A program made the translations under genes and the position numbers. The notes under the pieces are model-generated. The model saw only the letters and a program-made list of their open reading frames with translations. It was not told the origin of the DNA and made no database searches. From NCBI GenBank assembly GCA_029572965.1, contig JAKPQD010000133.1, positions 57,675-121,674 on the forward strand: a stretch of DNA of 64,000 nt, read 5' to 3'. This document shows positions 24,397 through 34,149 of this stretch, piece after piece. Every line of letters starts with the position of its first letter. Within the stretch, counting starts at the first letter, position 1. The DNA comes from Bacteroidota bacterium. Lineage in GTDB: Bacteria; Bacteroidota; Bacteroidia; Bacteroidales; DTGW01.

Positions 24397-25788
24397 ATGA
24401 AATCATTCCTAAAGCTGTTAAAAAATAAATACTTCAAATTTGGAGTGGCAATCACAATTTACCTTTTATGGGTGATATGGTTAGGCAACTATTGGTTTTT
24501 ATTGGGTGCCCCAATTGTTTTTGATATTTATGTAAGCAAAAAAGTTAACTGGACACCCTGGAAAAAGCGTAGTGGAAAAAACTCCAAACTTGTAGAATGG
24601 ATTGATGCAATTATTTTTGCTGTTGTAGCTGTGACTATTATCAATATATTCATTTTTCAAAATTACAAAATCCCGACAGGTTCTATGGAACGTTCGTTGC
24701 TGATTGGAGACCATTTGTATGTTAGCAAACTCAGCTATGGGCCCAGGATTCCTAATACTCCGCTTGCTTTTCCTTTTGCTCAAAATATATTGTTTGGCAC
24801 TGTTCCTTCTTTTTCTACTATTATCCAATGGCCTTATAAGCGCCTTGCCGGATTTGGAAAAATAAAAAATGACGATATTGTTGTTTTTAATTATCCCGAA
24901 GGTGATACGGTAGCTCTTGAAATGCCCAGTAACCAAAGCTATTATGACTACATCAACATGCGTATAGAAGAATTGAAAGGTTTTGATGAAAGAAATAACG
25001 TAAAACGTACTGATGAAGAGTATTATGCGCAAGCCCGTAAAGAAGTATGGGACAGATATACTGTTGTATGGCGTCCAGTAGATAAAACTGACAATTATGT
25101 AAAACGTTGTGTGGCAATTGGAGGTGATACTCTTCAGGTTATTGACGGAGAAGTGTTTATAAATGGCAAACCCCAGAAAGATATTGATGGAAAACAATTT
25201 GTATATTATGTAAAAACCAACGGACAACCTTTCAACTCAAAAGTGTTGGAAGATATGGATATTTACGATAGCGATATCCAATACTCTGGAGATGGTGCAT
25301 TTATGCCTTTGACAAAGTTGAATTATGAAAAGGTTCGTCATTTGAGCAATGTAACAGGTATTGAGCCTATATTCAGAGGAAAGGGCGAGTGTGATTTACG
25401 AGTTTTCCCTCATAACAAAGCGTTTGCATGGAACCAGGATAACTTTGGGCCATTGTATATACCAAAACAAGGAGATTCTATAGCTCTTACCCCCAAAAAC
25501 CTTATATTGTACAAAAGGGTGATAGCTCATTATGAGAAAAATAAGCTCGAAGTAAAAGACAGTATCGCTTATATTAATGGTAAACCTTCTAAATACTATA
25601 CTTTTAAAATGAATTATTATTTTATGATGGGTGACAACCGTCATAATTCACTCGATTCTCGTTACTGGGGGTTTGTTCCTGATGACCATATTATTGGAAG
25701 TCCCGTTTTTATATGGCTTTCATTAAACCAAAATAAATCATTCCCAGGAAATATAAGATGGAGCAGGATGTTTATGCTGGCTAAATAA
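24397..25788 (+). CDS. lepB: Signal peptidase I
   Basis: A 463-residue inner-membrane protease, longer than the E. coli enzyme, as is usual in Bacteroidota. Two N-terminal membrane segments (about 12-45 and 68-90), then box B IPTGSMERSLLIGDH with catalytic Ser96, box D NYVKRCVAIGGDTLQV with catalytic Lys236, and box E MMGDNRHNSLDSRYWGFVP near the end. Between box B and D lies an insert rich in charged residues. A TACTTTAG box at 24347-24354 may be its -7 element. A 237-bp repeat element follows the stop. Confidence 0.94.
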   Translation: MKSFLKLLKNKYFKFGVAITIYLLWVIWLGNYWFLLGAPIVFDIYVSKKVNWTPWKKRSGKNSKLVEWIDAIIFAVVAVTIINIFIFQNYKIPTGSMERSLLIGDHLYVSKLSYGPRIPNTPLAFPFAQNILFGTVPSFSTIIQWPYKRLAGFGKIKNDDIVVFNYPEGDTVALEMPSNQSYYDYINMRIEELKGFDERNNVKRTDEEYYAQARKEVWDRYTVVWRPVDKTDNYVKRCVAIGGDTLQVIDGEVFINGKPQKDIDGKQFVYYVKTNGQPFNSKVLEDMDIYDSDIQYSGDGAFMPLTKLNYEKVRHLSNVTGIEPIFRGKGECDLRVFPHNKAFAWNQDNFGPLYIPKQGDSIALTPKNLILYKRVIAHYEKNKLEVKDSIAYINGKPSKYYTFKMNYYFMMGDNRHNSLDSRYWGFVPDDHIIGSPVFIWLSLNQNKSFPGNIRWSRMFMLAK

Positions 25789-25832
25789 AAAGAAGCAAAA
25801 AAAGAGGCTGTAAAAAAATTGTATATTTTATC

Positions 25833-26069
25833 ACACTGTTGTCCGGTAAAATAAAAAATAGATACTTATAAATACTAGTAATATCGTTGAATAGAAACTG
25901 GTTGCCCTGCTGGGGCATAATTTTAACGATGTTTAATTTTACTGCAAACAGGACGTGGCTATGCAACTAAATAATAGCAACGTAGCTGCGAACTGTTGTA
26001 GGACAGTCCAATACACCCAAAGGTCTCTAAGCTGCTTAGCGGCGATCTTTTTTTACCAGACAACAGTGT
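25833..26069. mobile_element. 237-bp MITE-like element with 19-bp terminal inverted repeats
   Basis: The left end ACACTGTTGTCCGGTAAAA (25833-25851) matches the reverse complement of the right end (26051-26069) at 18 of 19 positions. The inside has no ORF of note. The ends resemble those of IS4-type elements of Bacteroidota, so it is probably a non-autonomous or internally deleted insertion sequence. No target-site duplication is obvious. It fills almost the whole 307-base gap between lepB and the convergent protease gene. Confidence 0.7.
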
Positions 26070-26095
26070 TAAAAATCAGGGCTTCAATCTTTTAT

Positions 26096-28759
26096 TTATT
26101 GGGCAATATATTTTACTGTATTTGAGCTGTGTTCACTTTGAACATTGATGAAATAAACTCCTTTGCTCAATTTATTGAGATTGATTTGTTTGCTGAACTC
26201 TTGTGGCGTTTTGTATTCATTAGATTGATATACTAAGGTCCCGTTTATTCCGAATATTCTTATTTTGAGCCTTTCGGTATAATCAGATTTGTAATGCACC
26301 GTAAAAACCCCTTTTCCAGGATTGGGGAACAATGTAAGGTTTTCTGATGTTGAAATTTGATTTATAGCTGTTGTTATTTCAGTATCGGTAATGGTTATAT
26401 AAAATTCGCCTTCAACGCCCCCAAAACTGCCATCAACCTGCAACCAATAGGTTTTCCCTGGAATTACGGTAATTTCGTCAAGAGCGGCAGCGTAATTGTC
26501 TTCTATACCATAATAATCGTCATTGGCAGCAACAAGGTCTTCAAACTTTATATTGTCGCAGCTTTCAGAAGAATACAGGGCTAATTGGTTGTCCATGCCT
26601 CTTGTATTAACAGAAAGTTTGCCATTGTCAGGACCGATAACTTTGAACCATACAGAATTCTGCACCCCGCCTTCATTACACCAGGTTTTATCTAAGTAGC
26701 AGTTTGTATCTGCAGGATGAACTTCGTTATAATCCGCTGTAGCCCCAACGTTTGAGAATGGGCCATTTTCTCCCGGGCTTAATGTTATTGCATTGCAAGG
26801 TTTATCGTTTGATGGGGGATTTTTCAGGTAAACGTTCAGCGAATATTGTCCCTGACAATTACCTTGTTTTGCTGTTAAAGTAAATTTATATAAACCTGGA
26901 TTGTCAGCTTTAAATACAACCGATTTTGAAAATGTGTCCGATAAATTAGTTGATGGGTACCAGTTGTAGCTGTCTGCATCAACAATAGCTGTAAGTATTG
27001 CTGAATCAGATTGTTTGATGTATGTCGGGGCTGCAATAAGTGTTGTAAGCGAATTTACAACTTTAATAGGTTTACTAAACGAAACGGTATCATTTCCTCC
27101 AATAACATATAAAGCCGGATAGCGAAGCCCAGATTTAGCGTTGCTGCTGTATGTCACTACGTGCGGCCCGGCTCCGGTAGCATAGGCAGGAGAAGCGTCT
27201 TCTCCAAATACCCATAAATATTTATTAATATTTCCGTTTGTTTTGGCTGTATAAGTAACTGTACTGCCTGCACATACTTCATATTTATCTGTAGTAAATA
27301 CTGCAACAGGTTTTGAAGGGGTAATAGCATACAGGTGAGCTATAATGTTGGCTTCCCATCCAACAACATCAGAACCTAATGCCTGCCAAATATTCCCGTT
27401 AGCGCTTACCCATTGATAGCCGGATGGATAAACAAACGGATTGGCGTACTCTTCGCCATTGACATCAGTTTTTAATTCAACAGGTATAGAATAGTTTACT
27501 CCCGGTGTAAAATAGGTAAGCTTAACGTAAAAAGTACCTTCAACTTCTGCCATAATGTCAAAAGCATAAGTGCCGGGGCATTGCACTGGCACATTAACCG
27601 AATGATGGATTAATGTTGACAGAGAATCAGAGTAAATATCAATAGTAAGGGATGAGCCTGTTACAGGCAAAAAAGTACTTAAGCTTTTTAACAGCTTTTT
27701 TGAAGCAGAAGTGTATTTTAACAAGGCATAATTACTTTCTTTTTCATATCCAAAAAAGCTTACAACGCCAATATTATTGTATTTAAATACAGTGTCAACA
27801 GATTCCGTAGCCCACATAGTTGGATAATACGAAGCAGGTTTTAATATTTGTTTATCTCCATAAGCGATGTAAAAAAAACCTGAAGCGCCCCATGTTGTGC
27901 CCCAGCTGTTTTTAGCAATCCATGCCCCTTTGCCAGCTTGGGTTGTAATAGTATCGTTCCATCCTACAATACTAATGGCATGGTTGGGCCCGGTTCGGTC
28001 TGTTGAGTAAAAAATGTTTGTTTTCTTTTTATAATAGGCAGTGTCCCAATGGATGTTAGTTGCTACTGCTCCATAGTCCATTATAACTTTTTTTATCATC
28101 GGGATATTTCCATAAATACGTCGTGATTCAGGAAAGTAAGCAACAGGTTTTGCTTTTTTACAAGTAAATGTAGATATGTCAGTGGTATTGTATGGTACAT
28201 CTGTTTCTAAAACGGCACCTTGAAGCCGCGATAAATAGGCTTGTGCAAAAAATTCGTTACCGCCTGCCCCAAAAGCCCAACTGTAACCATGACAGGTTGC
28301 CATGTTTTGTTCAGATAAGTCAAGCGCATTGATAGCAGAAAGTGGATTATACCACATTGACTCAATAGAGCTCAAAGCTGCAAAAGCCCAACAATTGCCG
28401 CCTGTATTGCCACTTCCCTGGTTTTTTACAGGTGAAACCAGGTTGTCATATTTTTGGCTTGTTTCGTTATATATTTTTCGCAAATCAAATACCGATGGAA
28501 GCCCTGAAACCATAGCAGATTTAAGTTTTGAGCTTTCTTCATTTTCTATATAATATTCGCTCAATTGTGTATAAGGAGGGATATACCCGGTTGTCTTTTC
28601 ATCAATAGCAGCCCGCAATGATTTTTTCTTTTGGTAAAACTCAGTAAGTTCTTTGTTAACAGGGGGTATGTGTTTTTTCAATTGGGCAATTCCTACAGAA
28701 AAAGAAAAAAACAACAAAAGGGTAGTAATAAATGCCTGCCTGAAGTTTCTGATATTCAT
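26096..28759 (-). CDS. Secreted papain-like (C1) cysteine protease with PKD-like and T9SS sorting domains
   Basis: 887 residues from the ATG at 28757-28759, which gives a clean signal peptide (NIRNFRQAFITTLLLFFSFS...AQ); an in-frame ATG 17 codons earlier is less likely. C1A catalytic domain: Cys123 in GGNCWAFAALSS, His260 in GPNHAISIVGW, Asn284 in KNSWGTTWG. Then an Ig/PKD-like region (VFTTDKYEVCAGSTVTYTA), a bacterial pre-peptidase-like jelly roll (NSVWFKVIGPDNGKLSVNT) and a type A sorting domain (LTLFPNPGKGVFTVHY to the C-terminus). It would be exported and attached to the cell surface by the type IX system. Confidence 0.88.
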   Translation of the reverse strand: MNIRNFRQAFITTLLLFFSFSVGIAQLKKHIPPVNKELTEFYQKKKSLRAAIDEKTTGYIPPYTQLSEYYIENEESSKLKSAMVSGLPSVFDLRKIYNETSQKYDNLVSPVKNQGSGNTGGNCWAFAALSSIESMWYNPLSAINALDLSEQNMATCHGYSWAFGAGGNEFFAQAYLSRLQGAVLETDVPYNTTDISTFTCKKAKPVAYFPESRRIYGNIPMIKKVIMDYGAVATNIHWDTAYYKKKTNIFYSTDRTGPNHAISIVGWNDTITTQAGKGAWIAKNSWGTTWGASGFFYIAYGDKQILKPASYYPTMWATESVDTVFKYNNIGVVSFFGYEKESNYALLKYTSASKKLLKSLSTFLPVTGSSLTIDIYSDSLSTLIHHSVNVPVQCPGTYAFDIMAEVEGTFYVKLTYFTPGVNYSIPVELKTDVNGEEYANPFVYPSGYQWVSANGNIWQALGSDVVGWEANIIAHLYAITPSKPVAVFTTDKYEVCAGSTVTYTAKTNGNINKYLWVFGEDASPAYATGAGPHVVTYSSNAKSGLRYPALYVIGGNDTVSFSKPIKVVNSLTTLIAAPTYIKQSDSAILTAIVDADSYNWYPSTNLSDTFSKSVVFKADNPGLYKFTLTAKQGNCQGQYSLNVYLKNPPSNDKPCNAITLSPGENGPFSNVGATADYNEVHPADTNCYLDKTWCNEGGVQNSVWFKVIGPDNGKLSVNTRGMDNQLALYSSESCDNIKFEDLVAANDDYYGIEDNYAAALDEITVIPGKTYWLQVDGSFGGVEGEFYITITDTEITTAINQISTSENLTLFPNPGKGVFTVHYKSDYTERLKIRIFGINGTLVYQSNEYKTPQEFSKQINLNKLSKGVYFINVQSEHSSNTVKYIAQ

Positions 28760-28921
28760 GTTATAATAGATTTCGTAATGTTTGTAGATATTCAATGGTT
28801 TTAAAAACATAAAATTAGCAAAAATTATGACATAATATACTTGGTATGATAGTTGTCAACTTAAAAGATTTTTGGTTCACAACTTTTTGTCCAACTAACA
28901 AGTAGTTGCCATAAAATAGTA

Positions 28922-28929
28922 TATTTTTG
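28922..28929 (+). promoter_or_regulatory. TAnnTTTG promoter box of secA
   Basis: TATTTTTG is an exact -7 match, 49 bases before the secA ATG. Confidence 0.5.
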
Positions 28930-28978
28930 TTGCCAAAATTTTGAAAACTGAATTTTTTTAAGATATAAAAACAATAAA

Positions 28979-31900
28979 ATGAGCATTATTGAAAATTTGA
29001 TCAGGAGTTTTTTTGGTTCTAAATCTGACCGTGATATTAAAGAAATTATGCCAATTGTGGCTAAAATACTGGCAGAATATGATAAGCTGAAAAACCTGAG
29101 CAATGACGAATTAAGGGCTTTAAGCTCGAATTTGAAAAACGAAATCAGGGACTTGATAAAAACAGAAAACGAGAAGGTTGATGCCTTAAAACAACAAGCA
29201 GACAATCCTGAGCTATCGATAGAAGAAAAAGAAGATATTTACAGGGACATTGATAAACTTGAAAAGCAAATAGATACCCTTGTAAAAGACAAGCTGGACG
29301 AAATGTTACCATTGGCATTTGCCATTGTAAAAGATACAGCCCGCCGTTTTTGTGAAAATGAAAAACTTGAAGTTACAGCTACTGATTTTGACCGTAATCT
29401 TGCTTCAAGCCGTAAAAGTATTGAAATTATCGGGGATAAGGCTTATTATAGTAAAAGATGGATGGCCGGAGGCAATGAAATAACATGGGATATGATACAT
29501 TACGACTGCCAGTTGATTGGAGGTATTGTATTGCATCAGGGTAAAATTTCTGAGATGGCTACCGGAGAAGGTAAAACATTGGTTGCAACTTTGCCTGTGT
29601 TTCTGAATGCTTTGGCCGGGCGAGGGGTTCATGTTGTTACGGTAAACGATTATCTTGCCCGTCGTGACTCGGAGTGGATGGGTACGCTGTACGAGTTTCA
29701 TGGCCTTTCTGTTGATTGTATTGATAAGCATCAGCCTAACTCAGAAGCCAGGCGTAAAGCATATTTGGCTGATATTACTTTTGGTACTAACAATGAGTTT
29801 GGCTTTGACTATTTGCGAGACAACATGACAAGCAGCCCGTCTGAATTGGTTCAGCGTGTCCATAATTATGCTATTGTGGATGAGGTGGACTCTGTACTTA
29901 TTGACGATGCCCGTACACCACTTATTATATCCGGCCCGATCCCAAGAGGAGAAAACCATGAATTTGAAATGTTCAAACCTAAGGTAGAGTCGTTGTATAA
30001 CGCTCAGCGTAAGCTTGTTACACAAATTTTGGCAGATGCAAAAAAAGCTATTGATGCCGGCGACAAAGAAAAAGGTGGGTTATTGTTGTTGAGGGCATAC
30101 AAAGGCTTGCCCAAAAATAAAGCTTTAATCAAGTTACTTAGTGAAGAAGGCTTGAAAAACCTGATGCTTAAGACCGAAAATTTTTATATGCAGGACAATA
30201 ACAAGCAAATGCACCTTGTTACAGATGAGCTTTATTTTGTTATTGACGAAAAAAACAATAGTATTGAGTTGACTGATAAAGGTATTGACCTGATTACAAC
30301 CACCTCAGAAGACTCATCGTTTTTTATCCTGCCTGACATTGGGAGTGAAATAGCGGATATTGAAAAAAATATTACAGATCCGGCTAAAAAACTTGAGAAA
30401 AAAGAAAAACTTTTGCAGGATTATGCTATAAAAGCCGAACGCGTACATACCGTAAACCAACTTTTAAAGGCTTATACTTTATTTGAAAAAGACATTGAAT
30501 ACGTGGTTATGGACAACAAAGTAAAAATTGTTGACGAACAAACCGGGCGTATTCTTGAAGGCCGCCGTTATTCTGATGGGTTACACCAGGCTATTGAAGC
30601 TAAAGAAAATGTAAAAATAGAAGCTGCAACACAAACCTTTGCAACCATCACTTTACAGAACTATTTCAGGATGTACAAGAAACTTGCAGGTATGACCGGT
30701 ACAGCCGAAACTGAAGCTGGAGAGTTTTGGAACATTTACAAACTTGATGTTGTGGTTATCCCAACCAATCGTCCGGTTATTAGAAAAGATTTTGAAGATA
30801 AAGTATATAAGACAAAACGCGAAAAATATAATGCCGTAATTGATGAAATAGCTGAGCTTATCGAAGCTGGCCGTCCGGTATTGGTTGGTACCACTTCGGT
30901 TGAAATATCAGAGTTGCTTAGCCGTATGCTCAAAATTCGCGGTATTAAGCATAATGTACTAAATGCAAAGTTGCATCAAAAGGAAGCAGAAATTGTTGCA
31001 GAAGCTGGTAAATCAAAGACTGTGACTATTGCTACAAACATGGCAGGTCGTGGTACTGACATTAAACTATCTGCTGAAGTTAAGGCTGCCGGAGGTTTGG
31101 CCATTATTGGCACCGAAAGGCATGAGTCTCGCCGTGTTGACAGACAGTTGCGTGGTCGTGCAGGCCGTCAGGGCGACCCTGGTTCTTCACAGTTTTTTGT
31201 TTCGTTAGAAGATGACTTGATGCGACTCTTTGGTTCTGATCGTATTGCTTCTATCATGGACAGGCTGGGGTTGAAAGAAGGTGAAGTTATTCAGCATTCA
31301 ATGATTTCAAGGTCTATCGAAAGGGCACAAAAGAAAGTAGAAGAAAACAACTTTGGTATCCGTAAGCGGTTGCTCGAATATGACGATGTGATGAACTCGC
31401 AGCGTGAAGTGATATACAAACGTCGCAGAAATGCTTTGTTTGGAGAGCGTTTGACCCTCGATATATCCAACATGTTGCTTGATATATGCGAAAATATTGT
31501 TGAACGCAATCATGAGGCTGGAGACTTTGAACAGTTTAACCTGGATATAATCATGAATTTAGCAGTAGAATCTCCTTTTACCGAAAAAGAGTTTAAGGAA
31601 ATGTCTGTTAAAGAAATGATTGAAAAATTACATGCTGGTGTTTGGGAAGCTTATAAGCATAAGATGAACCAGATAGCCCAACAAGTGGCCCCTGTAATTA
31701 AAGATGTTTATGAGAAACAAGGGGCACAGTATGAGAATATGGTTGTTCCTATCTCAGACGGCATACACGTATATCAGATTTTGTTCAACCTCAAGAAAGG
31801 AGCTGAAAGCAACGGGGCTGAAATGATAAAAAGTTTTGAAAAGCTTGCAATTCTGATGAATATTGACGATGCTTGGCGTGAGCACCTTCGTGAAATGGAC

Positions 31901-32281
31901 GACCTGAAACAATCTGTTCAGAATGCTGCTTATGAGCAGAAAGACCCGCTTTTGATTTACAAGTTTGAGTCATTTAAGCTTTTCCGCACCATGATTGAGA
32001 ATGTAAACAAGCAAATAGTTTCATTGCTAATGAAAGGGCATGTTCATTCTCCAGAACAAAATCAACCGCAGCGCCAACAAGCTCCTCACAAAATTGATTT
32101 GAGCAAACTCAACATGAGCCGTTCAAATTCATTGCCGGGAAGCAGGCCCCAGATGAATACCAACAGAGAACAACAACCTATGCAGCCTATTAAGGTAGAA
32201 AAAAGGATTGGCCGTAATGATCCCTGCCCTTGTGGAAGCGGTAAAAAATATAAAAACTGTCATGGACAGAACGCAGAATAA
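28979..32281 (+). CDS. secA: Preprotein translocase ATPase SecA
   Basis: An 1100-residue motor, longer than the E. coli protein (901) because of Bacteroidota insertions after residue 70 and around 330-420. Seen: [17 protein letters not shown] (Walker A), [20 protein letters not shown] (DEVD box), [12 protein letters not shown] and [16 protein letters not shown] (second nucleotide domain), a Gln/Pro-rich linker (about 1025-1070) and the zinc-binding SecB/lipid site [17 protein letters not shown] at the end. It drives post-translational secretion through SecYEG. Confidence 0.97.
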   Translation: MSIIENLIRSFFGSKSDRDIKEIMPIVAKILAEYDKLKNLSNDELRALSSNLKNEIRDLIKTENEKVDALKQQADNPELSIEEKEDIYRDIDKLEKQIDTLVKDKLDEMLPLAFAIVKDTARRFCENEKLEVTATDFDRNLASSRKSIEIIGDKAYYSKRWMAGGNEITWDMIHYDCQLIGGIVLHQGKISEMATGEGKTLVATLPVFLNALAGRGVHVVTVNDYLARRDSEWMGTLYEFHGLSVDCIDKHQPNSEARRKAYLADITFGTNNEFGFDYLRDNMTSSPSELVQRVHNYAIVDEVDSVLIDDARTPLIISGPIPRGENHEFEMFKPKVESLYNAQRKLVTQILADAKKAIDAGDKEKGGLLLLRAYKGLPKNKALIKLLSEEGLKNLMLKTENFYMQDNNKQMHLVTDELYFVIDEKNNSIELTDKGIDLITTTSEDSSFFILPDIGSEIADIEKNITDPAKKLEKKEKLLQDYAIKAERVHTVNQLLKAYTLFEKDIEYVVMDNKVKIVDEQTGRILEGRRYSDGLHQAIEAKENVKIEAATQTFATITLQNYFRMYKKLAGMTGTAETEAGEFWNIYKLDVVVIPTNRPVIRKDFEDKVYKTKREKYNAVIDEIAELIEAGRPVLVGTTSVEISELLSRMLKIRGIKHNVLNAKLHQKEAEIVAEAGKSKTVTIATNMAGRGTDIKLSAEVKAAGGLAIIGTERHESRRVDRQLRGRAGRQGDPGSSQFFVSLEDDLMRLFGSDRIASIMDRLGLKEGEVIQHSMISRSIERAQKKVEENNFGIRKRLLEYDDVMNSQREVIYKRRRNALFGERLTLDISNMLLDICENIVERNHEAGDFEQFNLDIIMNLAVESPFTEKEFKEMSVKEMIEKLHAGVWEAYKHKMNQIAQQVAPVIKDVYEKQGAQYENMVVPISDGIHVYQILFNLKKGAESNGAEMIKSFEKLAILMNIDDAWREHLREMDDLKQSVQNAAYEQKDPLLIYKFESFKLFRTMIENVNKQIVSLLMKGHVHSPEQNQPQRQQAPHKIDLSKLNMSRSNSLPGSRPQMNTNREQQPMQPIKVEKRIGRNDPCPCGSGKKYKNCHGQNAE

Positions 32282-32303
32282 TTAACAATTAAAATTGAAA
32301 AAT

Positions 32304-32585
32304 ATGGCTAATAAAAGAACTCTCAAGAAAGATATTAATTATCTGACATACGAACTGATTTCAGAAGTTTTGGTTTACAGATTTTATCATCCAGAGGCTG
32401 ATCAAAATGTGTTGAACGAAATTTTGGGAACACTGATCGAAAACCGAAATAACCTTGTTGGCAGGATTAACCATATCAACGGGAAAGACAACCCCAAGTT
32501 GGTGAAACAGCATTTTAGCTCTATCCGTAAGGATTTTCAAAACAGCGTGACTATACTCGATAAGTTGGCTAAAACTAAAAAGTAA
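32304..32585 (+). CDS. Small conserved protein of unknown function
   Basis: 93 residues from ATG 32304 (a TTG at 32295 adds three). It begins MANKRTLKKDINYLTYELIS and is helical and charged, with LGTLIENRNNLVGRINHING in the middle and a basic end KLAKTKK. No signal peptide or membrane segment. It follows secA by 22 bases and precedes the fusion gene by 24 bases in the same direction. It resembles a small protein seen widely in Bacteroidales, but I know no function. Confidence 0.7.
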   Translation: MANKRTLKKDINYLTYELISEVLVYRFYHPEADQNVLNEILGTLIENRNNLVGRINHINGKDNPKLVKQHFSSIRKDFQNSVTILDKLAKTKK

Positions 32586-32609
32586 TAATTTAAGGCTATT
32601 TAGTTTTCT

Positions 32610-33959
32610 ATGTTTGAAAGGATTAGGGCAAAAGTTCTTAAAGAAGACAATCTTGTTCAGTTTAGAAAAGACCATTCCGACAAAAAGATAGTGTTTTGTA
32701 CCGGTTGTTATGACATATTGCAATCTGGGCATGCGGTGTTTTTCAATCAATGCAAAGAGTATGGAGACATTCTTGTTGTCGGGGTTGGTCGTGATGCTGT
32801 AATTACAAAGTTAAAAGGAGCTGGGCGTCCTGTAAATCCTGAAAATAACAGGTTGTATCTTGTAGCATCTTTGCTTGATGTGGATTACGCCGTTTTAAAT
32901 GGCGAAGAAATCAGGCCTGGCAAGATAGACTTTTATAACATTATTGAAAAGCTCCGTCCTGACGTATTTGTCCTCAATGATGATGACTCTGCATTAGCAG
33001 AAAAGGAGGTACTTTGCAATAAGTTTGGAGTGAAAATTGAATTGGTGTCGCGCGTTGTTCCTGAAGAATTGGAAGCAACATCTACTACACGGATTATAGA
33101 TAAAATAAACTTTTCTTTTAAAGCTCCTTTGCGTATTGATTTTGCAGGAGGTTGGGCAGATGTACCTTATATTATGGGCGATGAAACTGGTTATGTAACC
33201 AATGTTGCCATCAAACCGCTTATAGAATATAATAAGGGAAAGTTTAACTTTTCTGGTTACCCGCGTGGAAGCGGGCTAAGTACATCTACGGCAGTGAAAT
33301 TGCTTGAAATGATTAGTGCCAAGAACTACAATTCAGACTCAAAGCCTCTAAATGTTATAGCAGAAGACCTTTTTAACCTTGAAAATACAGAGTTGAAGTG
33401 GGCTATAGGCCGTCAAGACCAATATGCCATTGTTTATGGCGGGTTCAATTGCTTTGAATTTGGCAAAAACTATGGAAAACCTGTTGGTACAGAAACAGAT
33501 AAAGAAAAACTTGAGAAATTCAGGGCCAACCTTTTGCTTTTGCATACCGGGGTGTCTCGCAATGCTCAATCAGCAGTTGAACAGGTTTATCTTAATTTTC
33601 ATACAACTGAAGGAAAAGCTGCCCTTAAGAAAATAAGCGATTGTGGAAAAGCTTTCTTCACTGCATTTCAACAAGGAGACTTTATGAAATGTGCTTCAAT
33701 TATGGAAGAAAACTTTGAAGCCCAAAAACAGCTTGCCAAAGCTACATCTAACGAATACCTTGATGAAATGTATGCTTTTGCTAAGCAAAATGGAGCCTAT
33801 GGTGGCAAAATATGCGGAGCAGGCGGTGGCGGGGCTTTCATATTTTACTGCAAAGACCCGGTGAAGCTCAAACAAGCTATGAAACATCAGTTTGTGGATT
33901 GTTTCGAGATTGATTTTGAGTTCGAATACAAGAGTATAAAGGAGTTGAATACTATTTAG
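32610..33959 (+). CDS. Nucleotidyltransferase - GHMP kinase fusion protein
   Basis: 449 residues in two parts. Residues 26-160 form a cytidylyltransferase-like fold of the RfaE/HldE type: VFCTGCYDILQSGH (28-41), DILVVGVGRD, GRPVNPENNRLYLVASLLDVD and the ATSTTRIIDKI end. Residues 168-445 form a GHMP kinase: KAPLRIDFAGGWADVP (171-186), GSGLSTSTAVKLL (220-232; ATP loop) and GGKICGAGGGGAFIFY near 395. The kinase half is closest in look to heptose-7-phosphate or fucose kinases. Together they could phosphorylate a sugar and then activate it with a nucleotide. The substrate is unknown. Confidence 0.8.
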   Translation: MFERIRAKVLKEDNLVQFRKDHSDKKIVFCTGCYDILQSGHAVFFNQCKEYGDILVVGVGRDAVITKLKGAGRPVNPENNRLYLVASLLDVDYAVLNGEEIRPGKIDFYNIIEKLRPDVFVLNDDDSALAEKEVLCNKFGVKIELVSRVVPEELEATSTTRIIDKINFSFKAPLRIDFAGGWADVPYIMGDETGYVTNVAIKPLIEYNKGKFNFSGYPRGSGLSTSTAVKLLEMISAKNYNSDSKPLNVIAEDLFNLENTELKWAIGRQDQYAIVYGGFNCFEFGKNYGKPVGTETDKEKLEKFRANLLLLHTGVSRNAQSAVEQVYLNFHTTEGKAALKKISDCGKAFFTAFQQGDFMKCASIMEENFEAQKQLAKATSNEYLDEMYAFAKQNGAYGGKICGAGGGGAFIFYCKDPVKLKQAMKHQFVDCFEIDFEFEYKSIKELNTI

Positions 33960-33984
33960 TGTTTGATGGTGCTGATTATTAGAG

Positions 33985-34012
33985 GGATAAAATTGTTTAT
34001 ATTTTTTTATCC
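33985..34012 (+). terminator. Weak A/T-rich hairpin after the fusion gene
   Basis: GGATAAAA (33985-33992) pairs with TTTTATCC (34005-34012), loop of 12. A possible terminator before the dnaN promoter. Confidence 0.35.
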
Positions 34013-34085
34013 AGAAAATCCGCAATCCTTGAATTAATAATCCTTTCGTTAACAATTATTATTTTTTTTAAATGGTCAAATTTTA

Positions 34086-34093
34086 TATTTTTG
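34086..34093 (+). promoter_or_regulatory. TAnnTTTG promoter box of dnaN
   Basis: TATTTTTG is an exact -7 match, 56 bases upstream of the dnaN ATG. Confidence 0.5.
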
Positions 34094-34149
34094 ATTGTTT
34101 GAAAAAGACAGAAAATACAATTAGTAACTAATTTAAAATAAACGACAAG

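Noticed and set aside
24499..25227. 242-codon minus-strand ORF within lepB
   Set aside because: Antisense to conserved signal-peptidase motifs; hydrophobic by mirror composition.
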